64,000 nucleotides of DNA from Sporolactobacillus sp. Y61 (GCF_040529185.1 NZ_CP159510.1:1240001-1304000); one strand, 5' to 3'. Positions 49,175-60,841 are shown, counted from the stretch's first letter. Notes: generated by a model not told the origin, from the letters alone. Numbers and translations are program-made.

Positions 49175-50827
49175 ATGAAATGGCTAATTAATCAAATATC
49201 AAGAATGAAACCATTTTTTGAAAAGGTAGCCGCTAACCCGTATCTTTCTGCAATTCGTGATGGATTTATCGCTAACATGCCGATCATTCTGTTTTCTAGT
49301 TTATTCCTCCTCGTAGCGTATGTTCCAAATATCTGGGGATTTTACTGGAGCTCGCAAATTGAAGGTATTTTAATGAAGGCTTACAATTTCTCAATGGGTC
49401 TGCTATCCGTATTTGTAGCTGCTACAACTTCAAAAGCTTTGACTGATAGCAAAAATCTGAAATTACCAAAAACAAACCAAATTAATACAGTGTCAACAAT
49501 GGTAGCGGCAGAAGTAGGATTTTTTCTTGTAGCTGTTGATCCGCTTAAAATGGGCATAGATATGAGCTATATGGGAACAAAGGGCCTCATTTGTGCTTTT
49601 CTGGTCGGTTTCATAGTCCCTAATATCTACTATGTATGCATAAAAAACAATGTAACTATTAAAATGCCGCCACAAGTACCACAAAATATTTCTCAAGTAT
49701 TTAAAGATTTAATACCATTTGCTTTCTCAACCGTATTCTTTTGGCTCTTTGATATTGTATTTAGGGCACTGGCTAACGGAAATCTTGCTGAGTGGATTAT
49801 TAATGTTCTGGCACCGTTATTTAGGGCTGCGGACGGGTATTTGGGTCTTGCGATTATTTATGGAGCGATGGCGTTTTTCTGGTATATCGGTATTCATGGT
49901 CCTTCAATTGTTGAGCCCGCAGTAACTGCTATTTATCTGGCAAATGTTGAAGCAAACCTCCATCTATTCCAGCAGGGCGAGCACGCAGGTAATGTGTTGG
50001 CGCAAGGTACACAGTACTTTGTAGCTACGTTAGGCGGTACCGGTGCCACTTTAATGATTACTGTTCTGTTTGCATTCTTTGCTAAGTCAGTTCAACTGAA
50101 GGCAGTAGGTCGTGCAGCTATAGTACCAGTGTCATTTGGTGTTAATGAACCTGTTCTATTTGGTGGTCCGTTAATTTTGAATCCTGTGTTTTTTATTCCA
50201 TTTATCCTTACTCCAATTTTAAATGTGTTCCTTTTTAAAGGTTTTGTAGACATGTTCGATATGAATGGCTTTATCTACAATCTTCCATGGACTACTCCGG
50301 GACCTCTTGGATTAATTCTTGGAACGGGGTTTGCAGGATGGGCGTTCATTTTAGCCCCGGCATTGCTTTTGTTAGATGCTATTATCTACTGGCCCTTCTT
50401 TAAAGTTTATGACTCTGAAAAAGTGGCAGAAGAAGCGAAGAATGCAGATAAAGAAGATGATGATTCCAATTTGACTATTAATAAAGCTATTCACCTAAAT
50501 AAGGAAGTTAATGTATTGGTTCTTTGTGCCGGCGGTGGGACCAGTGGTATTCTTGCAAATGCACTAAACAAAGTTGCAAAAGAAGAAAATGTACCAATTA
50601 GCGCAACAGCAAGAGCATATGGAGCTCATATGGATCTAATACCTGACATGGATCTTGTCATCCTCGCACCTCAGATGGAAAGTATGAAATCAAATCTGCA
50701 GGAAGTTTGTGACAAGTACGGGATAAAGCTCATATCCACCACGGGGAAACAGTATATAGACCTTACAAGAAATGCAACAAAATCAATAAATTTTGTTCTG
50801 GAGAACGTCAAAAAACAAGATGCATAA
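49175..50827 (+). CDS. lacE: Lactose PTS EIICB
   Basis: 550 residues from the ATG 9 nt after GGAG. EIIC is an integral membrane domain of ~10 segments (IANMPIILFSSLFLLVAYVP, FWYIGIHGPSIVEPA with the sugar-site Glu/His region, GVNEPVLFGGPLILNP). EIIB begins about residue 445 with NVLVLCAGGGTSGILANAL, whose Cys is the phosphorylated residue. It imports lactose as lactose-6-phosphate. Confidence 0.95.
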   Translation: MKWLINQISRMKPFFEKVAANPYLSAIRDGFIANMPIILFSSLFLLVAYVPNIWGFYWSSQIEGILMKAYNFSMGLLSVFVAATTSKALTDSKNLKLPKTNQINTVSTMVAAEVGFFLVAVDPLKMGIDMSYMGTKGLICAFLVGFIVPNIYYVCIKNNVTIKMPPQVPQNISQVFKDLIPFAFSTVFFWLFDIVFRALANGNLAEWIINVLAPLFRAADGYLGLAIIYGAMAFFWYIGIHGPSIVEPAVTAIYLANVEANLHLFQQGEHAGNVLAQGTQYFVATLGGTGATLMITVLFAFFAKSVQLKAVGRAAIVPVSFGVNEPVLFGGPLILNPVFFIPFILTPILNVFLFKGFVDMFDMNGFIYNLPWTTPGPLGLILGTGFAGWAFILAPALLLLDAIIYWPFFKVYDSEKVAEEAKNADKEDDDSNLTINKAIHLNKEVNVLVLCAGGGTSGILANALNKVAKEENVPISATARAYGAHMDLIPDMDLVILAPQMESMKSNLQEVCDKYGIKLISTTGKQYIDLTRNATKSINFVLENVKKQDA

Positions 50828-52260
<1,433 letters not shown>

Positions 52261-52445
52261 CCAATGAACACATGATGTACCCCTCTTTTAATAAAATTTA
52301 TAATTCATAAATTGAATGAAAAGTGAGATAATTATTGATTAATTCTCAATAAATTATAATCATATATTACTTTTTTACTCGGTGGGTGAAATCTGATAAA
52401 TTATTGGACTTCGACTTCCGGGCCTTTTTAAATGCTTTCCTTTTT

Positions 52446-54380
52446 CTCGACTTCGACAGTTGTAGGCACAATCTTTTAAGTGATCGATTTAGGGAATCCC
52501 GTGTCCTAGGAATTTTTTTAAATTATCCACATGTGTATAATAGGTCATCTAAAAGTTATCCATAGGCACACATCTGTGGATAACCATGCTTGATGTTGAA
52601 ACTCACCTGTAATATAATATAGGCATGTACTTACGAAGGGTTTCTCGAAAAAATAAAGATGGTCGTACAGTAGCCTATCTGCAGCTGGCTCAAAATGAGT
52701 GGGATTCCAAGGCCAAATATGCCAAAGCAAGGGTGATTTATTCGTTCGGTCGCGAGGATCAACTGGATGTTGACGCGCTCCGTCGGCTGGTGGAAAGCAT
52801 TTCAAGGTATCTCTCTCCTGAAGAAGCCCTGCGGGCTCAGTCTGAGATTGGTCAGGCGGCTGATTTTGCTTTCAAAGCATCCAAAAGGCTGGGTGGAGTC
52901 TGGACACTGGATCAGCTCTGGAAAATGCTGAGCATGGACCAGATCATTCATGAATTATTGGCGGGTCGTAAACATGATATCGACGTCGAACGACTCATCT
53001 TCGCTACGGTAGCCAATCGAGCTCTGGATCCAATCAAGCAAGCTGGGGCTTGAGGAGTGGATACAGGATGAAGTGGCACTGCCTGGACTCAATGAGGCAC
53101 ATGTCCATCAGTTTTACCGTGCCATGGATTTACTTCTGGAAATGCGCAGCCAGCTGGAGGAACAGGTTTATTTTTCGACAGCGAATCTACTGAATCTTGA
53201 AGTCGACCTGATCTATTTTGATACAACCTCGTCCTACTTTGAGGTTGAGCCCCAGAAAGCTCCGGAAAAGGAAAATCTGCGAAAGCTGGGCTATTCCAAA
53301 GACAAACGTCCGGATCTGCTGCAGGTGGTCATCGGCATGGCCGTTACGAAGGAAGGCTTGCCCATCCGATGCTGGGTCTGGCCAGGTAACACGGCGGATA
53401 AAACAGTCGTTGAAGAGGCCAAAAAGGATTTAGTTGGCTGGAAGCTGGGACGGGTGATCAGTGTGATGGACCGTGGCTTTTCCACGGAGGACAATCTAAC
53501 GACGCTGCAGCGTGCCGGAGGGCATTATATTGTTGGTGAGCCCATGCGTTCCGGTAAGAAAATTGTGGATGAAGCGATGTCCCGCAAGGGACGTTATCAA
53601 AAGGTTCGCAACCATCTTGAGGTTAAGGAGATTGTCGTCGGGGACGGAGAAAAGCGGCAGCGTTTTATCCTCGCCTACAACTCAAAAGAAGCAGAGAAAG
53701 ATAAGAAACAGCGGGAACGACTGGTTCGTGATTTGGAGATGGCTCTGGAAGACTTACATCAGTTGCCTGAAAAGAAGCATACCAAAGCGGCCTGTGCCCT
53801 GCGGTCACATAAGCTTTATGGTCGTTATCTTCGCCAGCTGAAGGACGGGCAGCTGAGAATTAATCGGCAGGCGCTTCGAGATGCGGCGCGTTATGACGGG
53901 AAATACCTGATTCGAACATCGGATGATACCCTGTCCGCAGAAGAAGTGGCGCTGGGATACAAGAACCTGATGGCTGTAGAAAATGGATTCCGAACCTTAA
54001 AGTCTACACTCTGTCTTCGACCGATGTACCATCGGATCGAGGATCGGATTAAGACGCACGTTTTACTGAACTGGCTGGCTCTGCTTCTTATTCGGCTGGC
54101 GGAACTGAAGACCGGTGAAACCTGGCCAAAACTGAAACATACCATGGATCAGATGGTTCTGGGCAAATTTTCTTCAAAAAAAGGAGACTTCTATCAAAGG
54201 ACGGAAATCACCGCAAAACAGCATGAAATCATTAAGGCTCTTGGGATAAAGGTCCCTCGAAAGATATGTCGAATCGACCTTAAATCCTAGATACACACAT
54301 ATAAAAATTAAAAGTCCGAAAACAGGCTATCTGTCGCCTTTTTTCGGACTTTTGTGTACCTAAAAACTGTCGAAGTCGAG
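52446..54380 (+). mobile_element. Type A insertion sequence, copy 2
   Basis: 1,935 bp, almost identical to the copy at 12.3 kb, with the same inverted ends and a 5-bp target duplication TTTTT (52441-52445 and 54381-54385). DnaA-box-like sequences recur at 52523-52531 and 52575-52583. The internal terminator arm is mutated. Confidence 0.92.
52625..54290 (+). pseudogene. Type A transposase with +1 insertion
   Basis: Identical to the intact transposase except scattered substitutions and one extra T near 53034 (CCAATCAAGC versus CCAACAAGC). The insertion moves the frame after codon ~137. The DDE residues lie downstream of the break, so this copy should depend on the intact one. Confidence 0.9.
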
Positions 54381-54466
54381 TTTTTAATCTATCAACTTTC
54401 GCAGTCTGAAAATCCAGTAAATGCGGAGAATGACGGGCTTCACAGGTTGTAACTTAGGGGGACCTG

Positions 54467-54615
54467 ACGCAATAGAAAGACACCTTGCTTTTTGATATAG
54501 TGAAAATGTCACCACACATTACCAAATAGAAAAGGTGTCCTTTACTTGATAGCAAATTCCATGTCAAAGAATCAATTTCCTAAAGAAATTAAAGCAGTAT
54601 GCCTTTAAACATCTT
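54467..54615 (+). pseudogene. IS4-family remnant, left part
   Basis: Left end and first codons (SKNQFPKEIKAVCL, then KHL) of an IS4-family element whose continuation is at 56051. The IS3 element is nested between them. Bases 54386-54466 are unassigned. Confidence 0.65.
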
Positions 54616-54682
54616 GATGTTAGGATAGTCTTACGGACACATTTTAAGTTAAACTAAGAATTAACGAAAGGGTGTGTCCCGT

Positions 54683-54966
54683 ATGGACAGCGGAAAGACG
54701 GCCAAAAAATTCAATAAAGAATTTCGGCAGATGATTGTGGAGCTCTACCAGGCAGGCACTCCGGTCAAAGATCTCAGCAGCGAATATGGCGTATCGGAAA
54801 CGACGATTTATAAATGGATTAAGAAACTGAATCCCATTCCTTTAGAAGATGGGAAATCCTTCACTCCTGAGGATTACCTGAAGCTTCAGAAAGAGATACG
54901 ACGCGACGCATTCAGGAGGAAAATGAAATATTAAAAAAAGCTATGGCCATATTCGCAAAAAAGTAA
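54683..54966 (+). pseudogene. IS3 orfA with 5-bp duplication
   Basis: Starts MDSGKTAKKFNKEFRQMIVE with the HTH YGVSETTIYKWIKK. A tandem GACGC-GACGC at 54900-54909 shifts the frame, so the leucine-zipper end (IQEENEILKKAMAIFAKK) is out of phase. The programmed -1 slip site A7G at about 54932 is still present and lies in the correct relative frame to orfB. Confidence 0.82.
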
Positions 54967-54977
54967 CTTCAGCTGAG

Positions 54978-55841
54978 ATGTGTGTGTTGATTGATCGCCT
55001 GCAACAAAAACATCCTATAAAAACGGTACGCCAAGTGCTGGACATGCCGCGAAGTACTTATTATCAGGCTAAAAGTGCCTGTGAGTCCAGCCTGGCCCGT
55101 GAGAATCGAGAGTTGATGCAGCGCATTCAGGCCCTTTATACAGAAAGCAAACGAATATACGGAGCTCCCAAGATTCAGAAACGCTTGAGAAAAGAAGGCT
55201 TCAGGGTCAGCCTCAAACGCGTGCAGCGGCTGATGAGACGAGCCAATCTGCGTTCCATCATTGTGAAAAAGTATCGTCCGCAATCGAACCAGGGACCAGT
55301 TGAGAACAGAAAAAATGTACTGGCTCAAAATTTTACAGCCACAAAAATCAACCAAAAACGGGTGGTTGATATCACTTATATTCACACGATCAAAGAGGGC
55401 TGGTGCTACCTGGCCTCAGTCATGGACTTGTGTACACGAAAAATTGTTGGTTATTCTTTTTCACGGAGCATGACCACGGAGCTCGCCCTGCGGGCTTTAG
55501 ATAACGCTTGCGTCAATCAAAATCCTGAACCGGGTCTGATCCTGCATACGGATCTTGGCTCCCAGTATACAAGTCATGAATTTGAGAAAGCGATTCAAGA
55601 GAAACAAATCGTCCATTCCTCCAGTAAAAAAGGCTGCCCGTACGATAACGCTTGCATTGAATCTTTTCATGCGACCTTGAAGAAAGAGGAAATTCATCAG
55701 ACGACCTATAAAGATTTCGATGAAGCAAGACGTGCTCTCTTTCAATACATTGAAGGCTGGTACAACAGGGCTAGAATACATAGCTCTCTCGATTATCTGA
55801 CGCCTCAGGAAGCAGAAGACAAGTTTTTGAAGACGGCCTGA
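54978..55841 (+). CDS. IS3-family transposase orfB (rve integrase core)
   Basis: 287 residues, normally made as an OrfAB fusion by frameshifting. The integrase core shows VVDITYIHTIKEGWCYLAS (first Asp), LILHTDLGSQYTSHEF (second Asp) and NACIESFHATLKKEEIH (final Glu). The upstream orfA lesion should stop fusion protein formation. Confidence 0.88.
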   Translation: MCVLIDRLQQKHPIKTVRQVLDMPRSTYYQAKSACESSLARENRELMQRIQALYTESKRIYGAPKIQKRLRKEGFRVSLKRVQRLMRRANLRSIIVKKYRPQSNQGPVENRKNVLAQNFTATKINQKRVVDITYIHTIKEGWCYLASVMDLCTRKIVGYSFSRSMTTELALRALDNACVNQNPEPGLILHTDLGSQYTSHEFEKAIQEKQIVHSSSKKGCPYDNACIESFHATLKKEEIHQTTYKDFDEARRALFQYIEGWYNRARIHSSLDYLTPQEAEDKFLKTA

Positions 55842-55861
55842 TCAACATGCCGCACGAGCAC

Positions 55862-55969
55862 CGCTTGACATGGAGAGGCGAGCGATGTAGGCTATCTCGC
55901 CAGGCGAAAGAGATTTACCCTTTCGCCCTTCGCCAAAAAACATCGCCCGTAGAGGCTCCATGTCAAGCG
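55862..55969. repeat. 108-bp long imperfect palindrome inside IS3 element
   Basis: CGCTTGACATGGAG and CTCCATGTCAAGCG are perfect 14-bp outer arms. CGAGCGATGT pairs with ACATCGCCCG, and GCCAGGCGAAAG pairs with CTTTCGCCCTTCGCC. It lies between the orfB stop and the right IS end. Confidence 0.8.
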
Positions 55970-56050
55970 ATTCAGATCAAGCTCAAAATGACGCAACAAG
56001 CTCTCAATCTAAACTTTTTTGTGTCCAATATATTGACTTACATCCATCTT

Positions 56051-56835
56051 CATCAGGCAGGCATCGTTAAGTCTTTTGGCTTTTAGCTTTTCCTGCGACT
56101 CTCTCTTCCAACTTGTTTTCGTCTGATTTTTACTCAGAAAAACTAATTCCACCTGCTGAAGAGCCATAAGGCAGCAGATTTGCTAGGCAAAGATACGGTC
56201 TATCGCTTTTTAAATTATCCGAAGTTTGACTGGCGTAGGTTTCTGCTGGCAATCAGCGTCTTCACCATCGCTAAAGTCAGTCACTTACACACGTCAATCA
56301 CACCCGAGTGCTGGTCGTAGATAATTCGTCCTTTTACCGTGATCGCAGTAAAAAGGTCGAGCATCTGGTTCATTACTTTGATCATGCGAAGAAGGGGCAC
56401 TATAAAGCTTTTCGGATGTTGCCCCTAGGGTTGTCTGATGGAACCACCTTTATTTCGATTAACTTTTCGTTACTGAGTTCCAGCAAAGAGAAAGTTGAAT
56501 TAATGATCAATGCAACGATTGACAAACGTTGTCCCGACTATAACAGATGAATGGAAGCCTTACAAACAGTACAGAACTAAACTAAATTCCCGAGATGGTT
56601 AAACGGGCTCTGCGTGGCGGCTCTACGTCCTGATGGACAGCTGGTTTACTCAGCAGCCACTGATTTGATCGCTGACCGATTAGAGGGCATTGATGTGCTT
56701 GGCATGGTAAAGCCGACCAAGAATCGAAGACATTTGCTAGTTAATTTTGCCGTTGATTGGCAGGTCGCGGGAAAGTGTTATCTGAGAAATATGTGTTATC
56801 CTGTTGCATTAGGTAACCGCAATCCATTGACTTGA
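56051..56835 (+). pseudogene. IS4-family remnant, right part
   Basis: Continuation of the IS4-type transposase in several frames: HQAGIVKSFGF, SHKAADLLGKDTVYRFLNYP, VLVVDNSSFYRDRSKKVEHL (catalytic Asp region), LPLGLSDGTTFISINFSLL and IDVLGMVKPTKNR. Several stops and frameshifts, and the final Glu region is missing. Bases 56836-57028 hold no gene apart from the promoter region of the next one. Confidence 0.75.
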
Positions 56836-57028
56836 TTGAACAGATTTACTTTATACTCTATAAAGTGAATGACTTAATGACCGTCTCTGTACTTGGGAAT
56901 ATTTTCATTCGTTGAAAACTCTTTCAAAAATCAGGATGATTCCCTATATCGTTAAACAGTATTGTATATTTGCTTCTGCCTTGTACCATGAAAAGAGAAG
57001 ACTTTACAGGTCAGAAGGAGTGAGTGTC

Positions 57029-58060
57029 ATGACACTGGGTTATATTGGAACGTATACAAATGGAGACAGCAAAGGGATCTACTCATTTTCACTGGATAAA
57101 TCAGAAAAGAAACTGGATTGTGCTACGCTTGCCGCACATATAGAAAATCCGACTTATCTCGCCATCAACCAGGAACAGACACGATTATACTCGGTGATCA
57201 AAGAAGAAAACCAGGGGGGCATCTGTGCTTTTTCAATTCAGGGCGGGATGTTGAAAAGAACAGATCAAATCCTGACAGATGGCGCGCCGCCATGTTATGT
57301 GACTGTTAACCGTTCAGATACAATGGTTCTTGCCGCAAATTATCATAAAGGGTCAGCTTCCGCTTATCAGTGGAAGGGCAATCAATTGATTGATCTTGCG
57401 ACGGTTGTTCATCTGGGGCATGGACGTGATCCGGAACGTCAGGAGAAGGCACATGTTCATTATGCCGACTTTACTCCGGATCAGCGCTTTATTGTAACTG
57501 TTGACCTGGGGACCGATCAGCTGACAACGTATCAACTGCTGGATGGACAATTTCAACAATGCCATGTCTGTTCGTTTGCTTCCGGTACCGGGCCAAGGCA
57601 TCTTGTCTTTCATCCAGATAAGCCCTTTGCCTATGTATTGTCCGAAGTAAGTTCAGAAATCTTTGTGTTTCAGTTGGATCCGGAAGAAGGGCGTTTTTCG
57701 CTTATACAAACGATCAGGTCCCTTCCGGATCATTACAATGGCCACAATCAGGGAGGAGCAATCAAGATTTCAGCAGACGGGCACTTTATTTATGTGTCCA
57801 ATCGCGGTCATAACAGTATCGGCATTTATCGGGTCGATGACGGAAAAGGAAAACTTCAGGCTGTTGATTTCTGTTCTTCAGAAGGCGAATGGCCAAGGGA
57901 TTTTGAACTTGATCCGTCAGGTGAATTTCTGGTTGTCGCAAATCAAAATTCAAGTAATCTTGTACTCTTCAAACGCAACGGAGAAACGGGATTATTATCT
58001 GAGCCTCAGAGTTCTTTATCTGTGCCAAATCCGGTCTGTGTAAAATTTTTGTTTCAATGA
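57029..58060 (+). CDS. 6-phosphogluconolactonase, lactonase (beta-propeller) family
   Basis: 343 residues; the ATG at MTLGYIGTYTNG is chosen because AAGGAG is 9 nt upstream. The seven-bladed propeller family of YbhE/YkgB is recognised by GYIGTYTNGDSKGIYSF, PTYLAIN near the N-terminus, GTGPRHLVFHPDKPFAYVLSE and YVSNRGHNSIGIYRV. It hydrolyses 6-phosphogluconolactone in the oxidative pentose-phosphate branch. Monocistronic with a terminator shared with the convergent HAD gene. Confidence 0.88.
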   Translation: MTLGYIGTYTNGDSKGIYSFSLDKSEKKLDCATLAAHIENPTYLAINQEQTRLYSVIKEENQGGICAFSIQGGMLKRTDQILTDGAPPCYVTVNRSDTMVLAANYHKGSASAYQWKGNQLIDLATVVHLGHGRDPERQEKAHVHYADFTPDQRFIVTVDLGTDQLTTYQLLDGQFQQCHVCSFASGTGPRHLVFHPDKPFAYVLSEVSSEIFVFQLDPEEGRFSLIQTIRSLPDHYNGHNQGGAIKISADGHFIYVSNRGHNSIGIYRVDDGKGKLQAVDFCSSEGEWPRDFELDPSGEFLVVANQNSSNLVLFKRNGETGLLSEPQSSLSVPNPVCVKFLFQ

Positions 58061-58087
58061 AAAAAGACAGTCGGTAAACAATAAGGG

Positions 58088-58127
58088 AAAGCGACCATTC
58101 ACGGAGTCCGCGAGTGGTCGCTTTTTT
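58088..58127. terminator. Bidirectional terminator between convergent genes
   Basis: AAAGCGACCA and TGGTCGCTTT arms with TTTTTT. It serves the propeller gene and the HAD gene that end on either side. Confidence 0.85.
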
Positions 58128-58135
58128 CTATTGGA

Positions 58136-58990
58136 TTAAAATAATGCCAGCTGATTTTTCAGGGCATATGCGACACCGCTGTGATTACAGTCGAGCGTGA
58201 CACAGGAGCTGATTTCTTTAATCGAAGAGATGGCATTGCCCATAGCTACGCATATTGCGGCGGCGCGAAACATGGGTAAATCGTTTTGACTGTCACCGAT
58301 CACAATGGTGTCTTTCTGACTCACACCATAGTGACTGGCTAACTGGAGAATAGCCTTTCCCTTGTCGACTTTACTCGAATTGAATTCCATCGTATATCCA
58401 ATCGAAGGGGTACAGGTCAGATCCTCATAGTTCGCAAATTGTTCTTTCATATCAGTAAGAACATGCTTATTGAAGGAAAAAATGAGTAATTTGTATACGG
58501 CATAACCGCGTCTGATCAGCCTGCTTATCTCTGAGCGGGGCTGCCAGCCAGCCTGGGTAAATTGAACTTCCGCCTGAGCCCATGCCTTTTCTTTCCCTTC
58601 TTTTGTCAGACGTTTTCCGACTCGGTCAAGTTCTTCCCGGAGGATCTGTATTCCATAACTGGGGGTAAGTAAATCATGTGCCAATGTCGCTTCATAATAG
58701 AGATGACGGTTCTCCGCATACGTAATCAATTGAGTGGCGGTTTCCTGAGAAAGGGGTGTCTCACTTAGCGGCTTCCCCTTTTGGTCGAAAATTGTTGCTC
58801 CGTTTGAAGCGATCACAGGCAGGTGCGTGTGCTCTCCAAGCAAGACCCGGGCATCCATAATGGACCGTCCTGTTGCTATTGCAACAATATGCTGTCTGGA
58901 TGCCGCAGAAAGTGCATTCATATTTTCATCACTGATTGTATGATTCTGGTTTAATAAAGTTCCGTCCAAATCAATGGCTGCCAGTTTCAT
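58136..58990 (-). CDS. Cof-type HAD phosphatase
   Basis: 284 residues with GGAGGGG upstream. HAD motif I AAIDLDGTLLNQ (nucleophile Asp), motif II VAIATGRS, motif III Lys in KGKAIL and motif IV GDSQNDLPMF. Cof-family cap type, usually sugar-phosphate or flavin phosphatase. It lies 43 bp downstream of the EIIA gene on the same strand, so a sugar-phosphate substrate is plausible but unproven. Confidence 0.88.
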   Translation of the reverse strand: MKLAAIDLDGTLLNQNHTISDENMNALSAASRQHIVAIATGRSIMDARVLLGEHTHLPVIASNGATIFDQKGKPLSETPLSQETATQLITYAENRHLYYEATLAHDLLTPSYGIQILREELDRVGKRLTKEGKEKAWAQAEVQFTQAGWQPRSEISRLIRRGYAVYKLLIFSFNKHVLTDMKEQFANYEDLTCTPSIGYTMEFNSSKVDKGKAILQLASHYGVSQKDTIVIGDSQNDLPMFRAAAICVAMGNAISSIKEISSCVTLDCNHSGVAYALKNQLALF

Positions 58991-59033
58991 TCTACCCCTC
59001 CTTATGATTATCCTGCAGCAGGGTTGGAGGCTT

Positions 59034-59537
59034 CTATTTAAGTCTTGACGTAAAAAGGACTGATTTTCCGGCTGTGACCTGGGCTAATTCCGACCATTTA
59101 AAAGAAAATTTATCTTCAGCTGTATTTGTGATGACAATCGGAACCACGATGCCCTTCCCCTGTTTGTTAATAAAATCGAAATCTACTTTCATAACAGGCT
59201 GGCCGACCCTGACTTTATCTCCTGTCTTGACCAGATTTTCAAATCCTTCGCCTTTGAGCTCTACGGTGTCCAGACCGATATGCACAAGAATTTCTTCACC
59301 TAGCTTCGAGCGAATGCCGAATGCATGCTTGGTAGACGCGAGCTGGATGATTTCCCCGTCAACAGGCGCAACAACTGTATGTGTGCGAATGTCTGGAGTT
59401 ACTGCCATCCCTTCGCCCATCATTTTTTCAGAGAATACTGGATCCGGAACATCGGTTACCATCTGTGATTGACCTGAGATCGGTGCATAAATCTTTTCTT
59501 CTTTAACCGCTTGTTTTTGAAATAGTTTACCAAACAT
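59034..59537 (-). CDS. Glucose-family PTS EIIA
   Basis: 167 residues; AAGGAG before the ATG. EIIA(Glc) beta-sandwich with IYAPISGQ near the start, TKHAFGIRS and EEILVHIGLDTVELKGEGF, whose two His form the active site, and KVDFDFI. It is free-standing rather than fused, as a partner of a membrane EIICB lacking EIIA. In this context it may serve the maltose-type GlvC/MalP outside the window. Confidence 0.92.
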   Translation of the reverse strand: MFGKLFQKQAVKEEKIYAPISGQSQMVTDVPDPVFSEKMMGEGMAVTPDIRTHTVVAPVDGEIIQLASTKHAFGIRSKLGEEILVHIGLDTVELKGEGFENLVKTGDKVRVGQPVMKVDFDFINKQGKGIVVPIVITNTAEDKFSFKWSELAQVTAGKSVLFTSRLK

Positions 59538-59566
59538 TTGAATCGCTCCTTTTCATTTTCATCATG

Positions 59567-60064
59567 TTAAGCAAAGAATGTCAGTCGTATCACGGCAAAA
59601 CTGCACAACAGGGAAAGAAGTATCAGTCCGGCTGCAGATGCAGAATAAAGGCGGTATTGCACCAGACTGCGAAGTCTGAAACCATCTCTCAGGCGCGCCT
59701 CAGTATGCATCATGACAAAGGCTGCCATGATAGCGATTGCAATATTTCCTACCAAAAGCTGGCTGATTAAAAAGAGAGCCAGAAAGGCGTACGTATAATT
59801 TCTGCCTTCTGAATGGTCAAACTCTTGTTTCAGCCGGAACAGAAGGTATCCCCATAATATGTTCAGCATGACCGCCAAAAACATCACTGAATAGAGCGGA
59901 TGAGCAAGTAACAGTGTGTGAAAATCGGTTTTTTCCCGTAACATGGTCAGAAAAAGATAGGCAATGTAAAGGAAAGGGAGAATTAAGGTGAAGGCAGTCA
60001 GGAAACCATACAGCTTTTTAAAAGACAGGTGAATCATCAGCAAGCCACGGATTCTCTGTTTCAT
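59567..60064 (-). CDS. Small membrane protein coupled to RpiR regulator
   Basis: 165 residues with four hydrophobic segments (LYGFLTAFTLILPFLYIAYL, LYSVMFLAVMLNILWGYLLF, YAFLALFLISQLLVGNIAIA and a last one near the end). No family is recognised. Its ATG overlaps the rpiR stop in ATGA, so translation was coupled to the regulator. An internal Met (MIHLSFKKL) is a possible alternative start. A sensor or transport-accessory role would be a guess. Confidence 0.65.
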   Translation of the reverse strand: MKQRIRGLLMIHLSFKKLYGFLTAFTLILPFLYIAYLFLTMLREKTDFHTLLLAHPLYSVMFLAVMLNILWGYLLFRLKQEFDHSEGRNYTYAFLALFLISQLLVGNIAIAIMAAFVMMHTEARLRDGFRLRSLVQYRLYSASAAGLILLSLLCSFAVIRLTFFA

Positions 60065-60743
60065 TTTTTATCACTACTCCTGGTCGAGATTTGTCTGACG
60101 TAATCAAAGAAGAATGCTTCACATAGAACGTGCAAGGCCGAAAGAGACGTTGGATCTTCTGAAACCTGCATGGTCTTATGAATCGGGTACTCGGTGGCCA
60201 GAAAATATAGATTATACGGAACGAGATTGGCCAACTCATTATGATCAAACTGCGTATTGGTGATTGAGAGAATCGGGACATGTTTCATACTGAGAAATCG
60301 AATGATATCGATAATATCAGAGATGTCGCCACTCAGTGAAATAATGATTAAGAGGTCCTCTTCGCTGAGATAGGGAACAATCATATCCAGTTCTCGTTTG
60401 GCTGCAATGTTATCAATGATTTTGCCACTGTTAAGAAAGTTGCGTTTCAGTTCAGAGATCGCATTCTGCTGCGCCCAACCAGTTCCATAAGCAAAAATCT
60501 TGTTTGCGGATTTAATTTTTTCATAAATCGGCACTAAATCATTTTTTTTGAACAGGTCCATAGTCTTACGTATATTTGTGAGCGTCTGCTCAATGTAATC
60601 CATAGAATCATGTCCCATGTCCGGTTCCAGATCATTCTTTAAGGAATATTTAAATTCGCTGAATCCGGAAAAGCCCAGTTTCTGGGTCGTCCGCAGAATA
60701 GAAGATTTAGAACCTACATTCCCGGAGATTTATACCAATAATC

Positions 60744-60783
60744 AAGCCTGATTCCTTATAAATCAAGGGAATCAGGCTTTTTT
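60744..60783 (+). terminator. Terminator in left end of type B IS
   Basis: AAGCCTGATTCC pairs with GGAATCAGGCTT and is followed by TTTT. It shields the transposase promoter from outside transcription. Confidence 0.8.
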
Positions 60784-60799
60784 GCGCTTGCTTTTTTTA

Positions 60800-60831
60800 C
60801 CAAAACATGGTATAATTATACCATGTTTTGG
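60800..60831. promoter_or_regulatory. Perfect 32-bp palindrome covering type B transposase promoter
   Basis: Arms CCAAAACATGGTATAA and its exact complement meet with no spacer. The centre supplies the -10 box TATAAT; the transposase ribosome site GGAGGG starts at the palindrome edge. Confidence 0.85.
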
Positions 60832-60841
60832 AGGGATGAAG

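Larger units (their letters stand above)
54616..56044 (+). mobile_element. IS3-family (IS150-like) element nested in IS4 remnant
   Basis: 1,429 bp. Ends GATGTTAGGATAGTCTTACG and inverted GATGTAAGTCAATATATTGG share GGACACA...AAGTT further in. A 6-bp direct repeat CATCTT lies at 54610-54615 and 56045-56050. It contains orfA, orfB and a long palindrome after orfB. Confidence 0.85.

Noticed and set aside
52625..54290. Programmed frameshift in type A copy 2 transposase
   Set aside because: The break is one extra T in a non-slippery context (CCAATCAAGC), and the other copy encodes the protein in a single frame.
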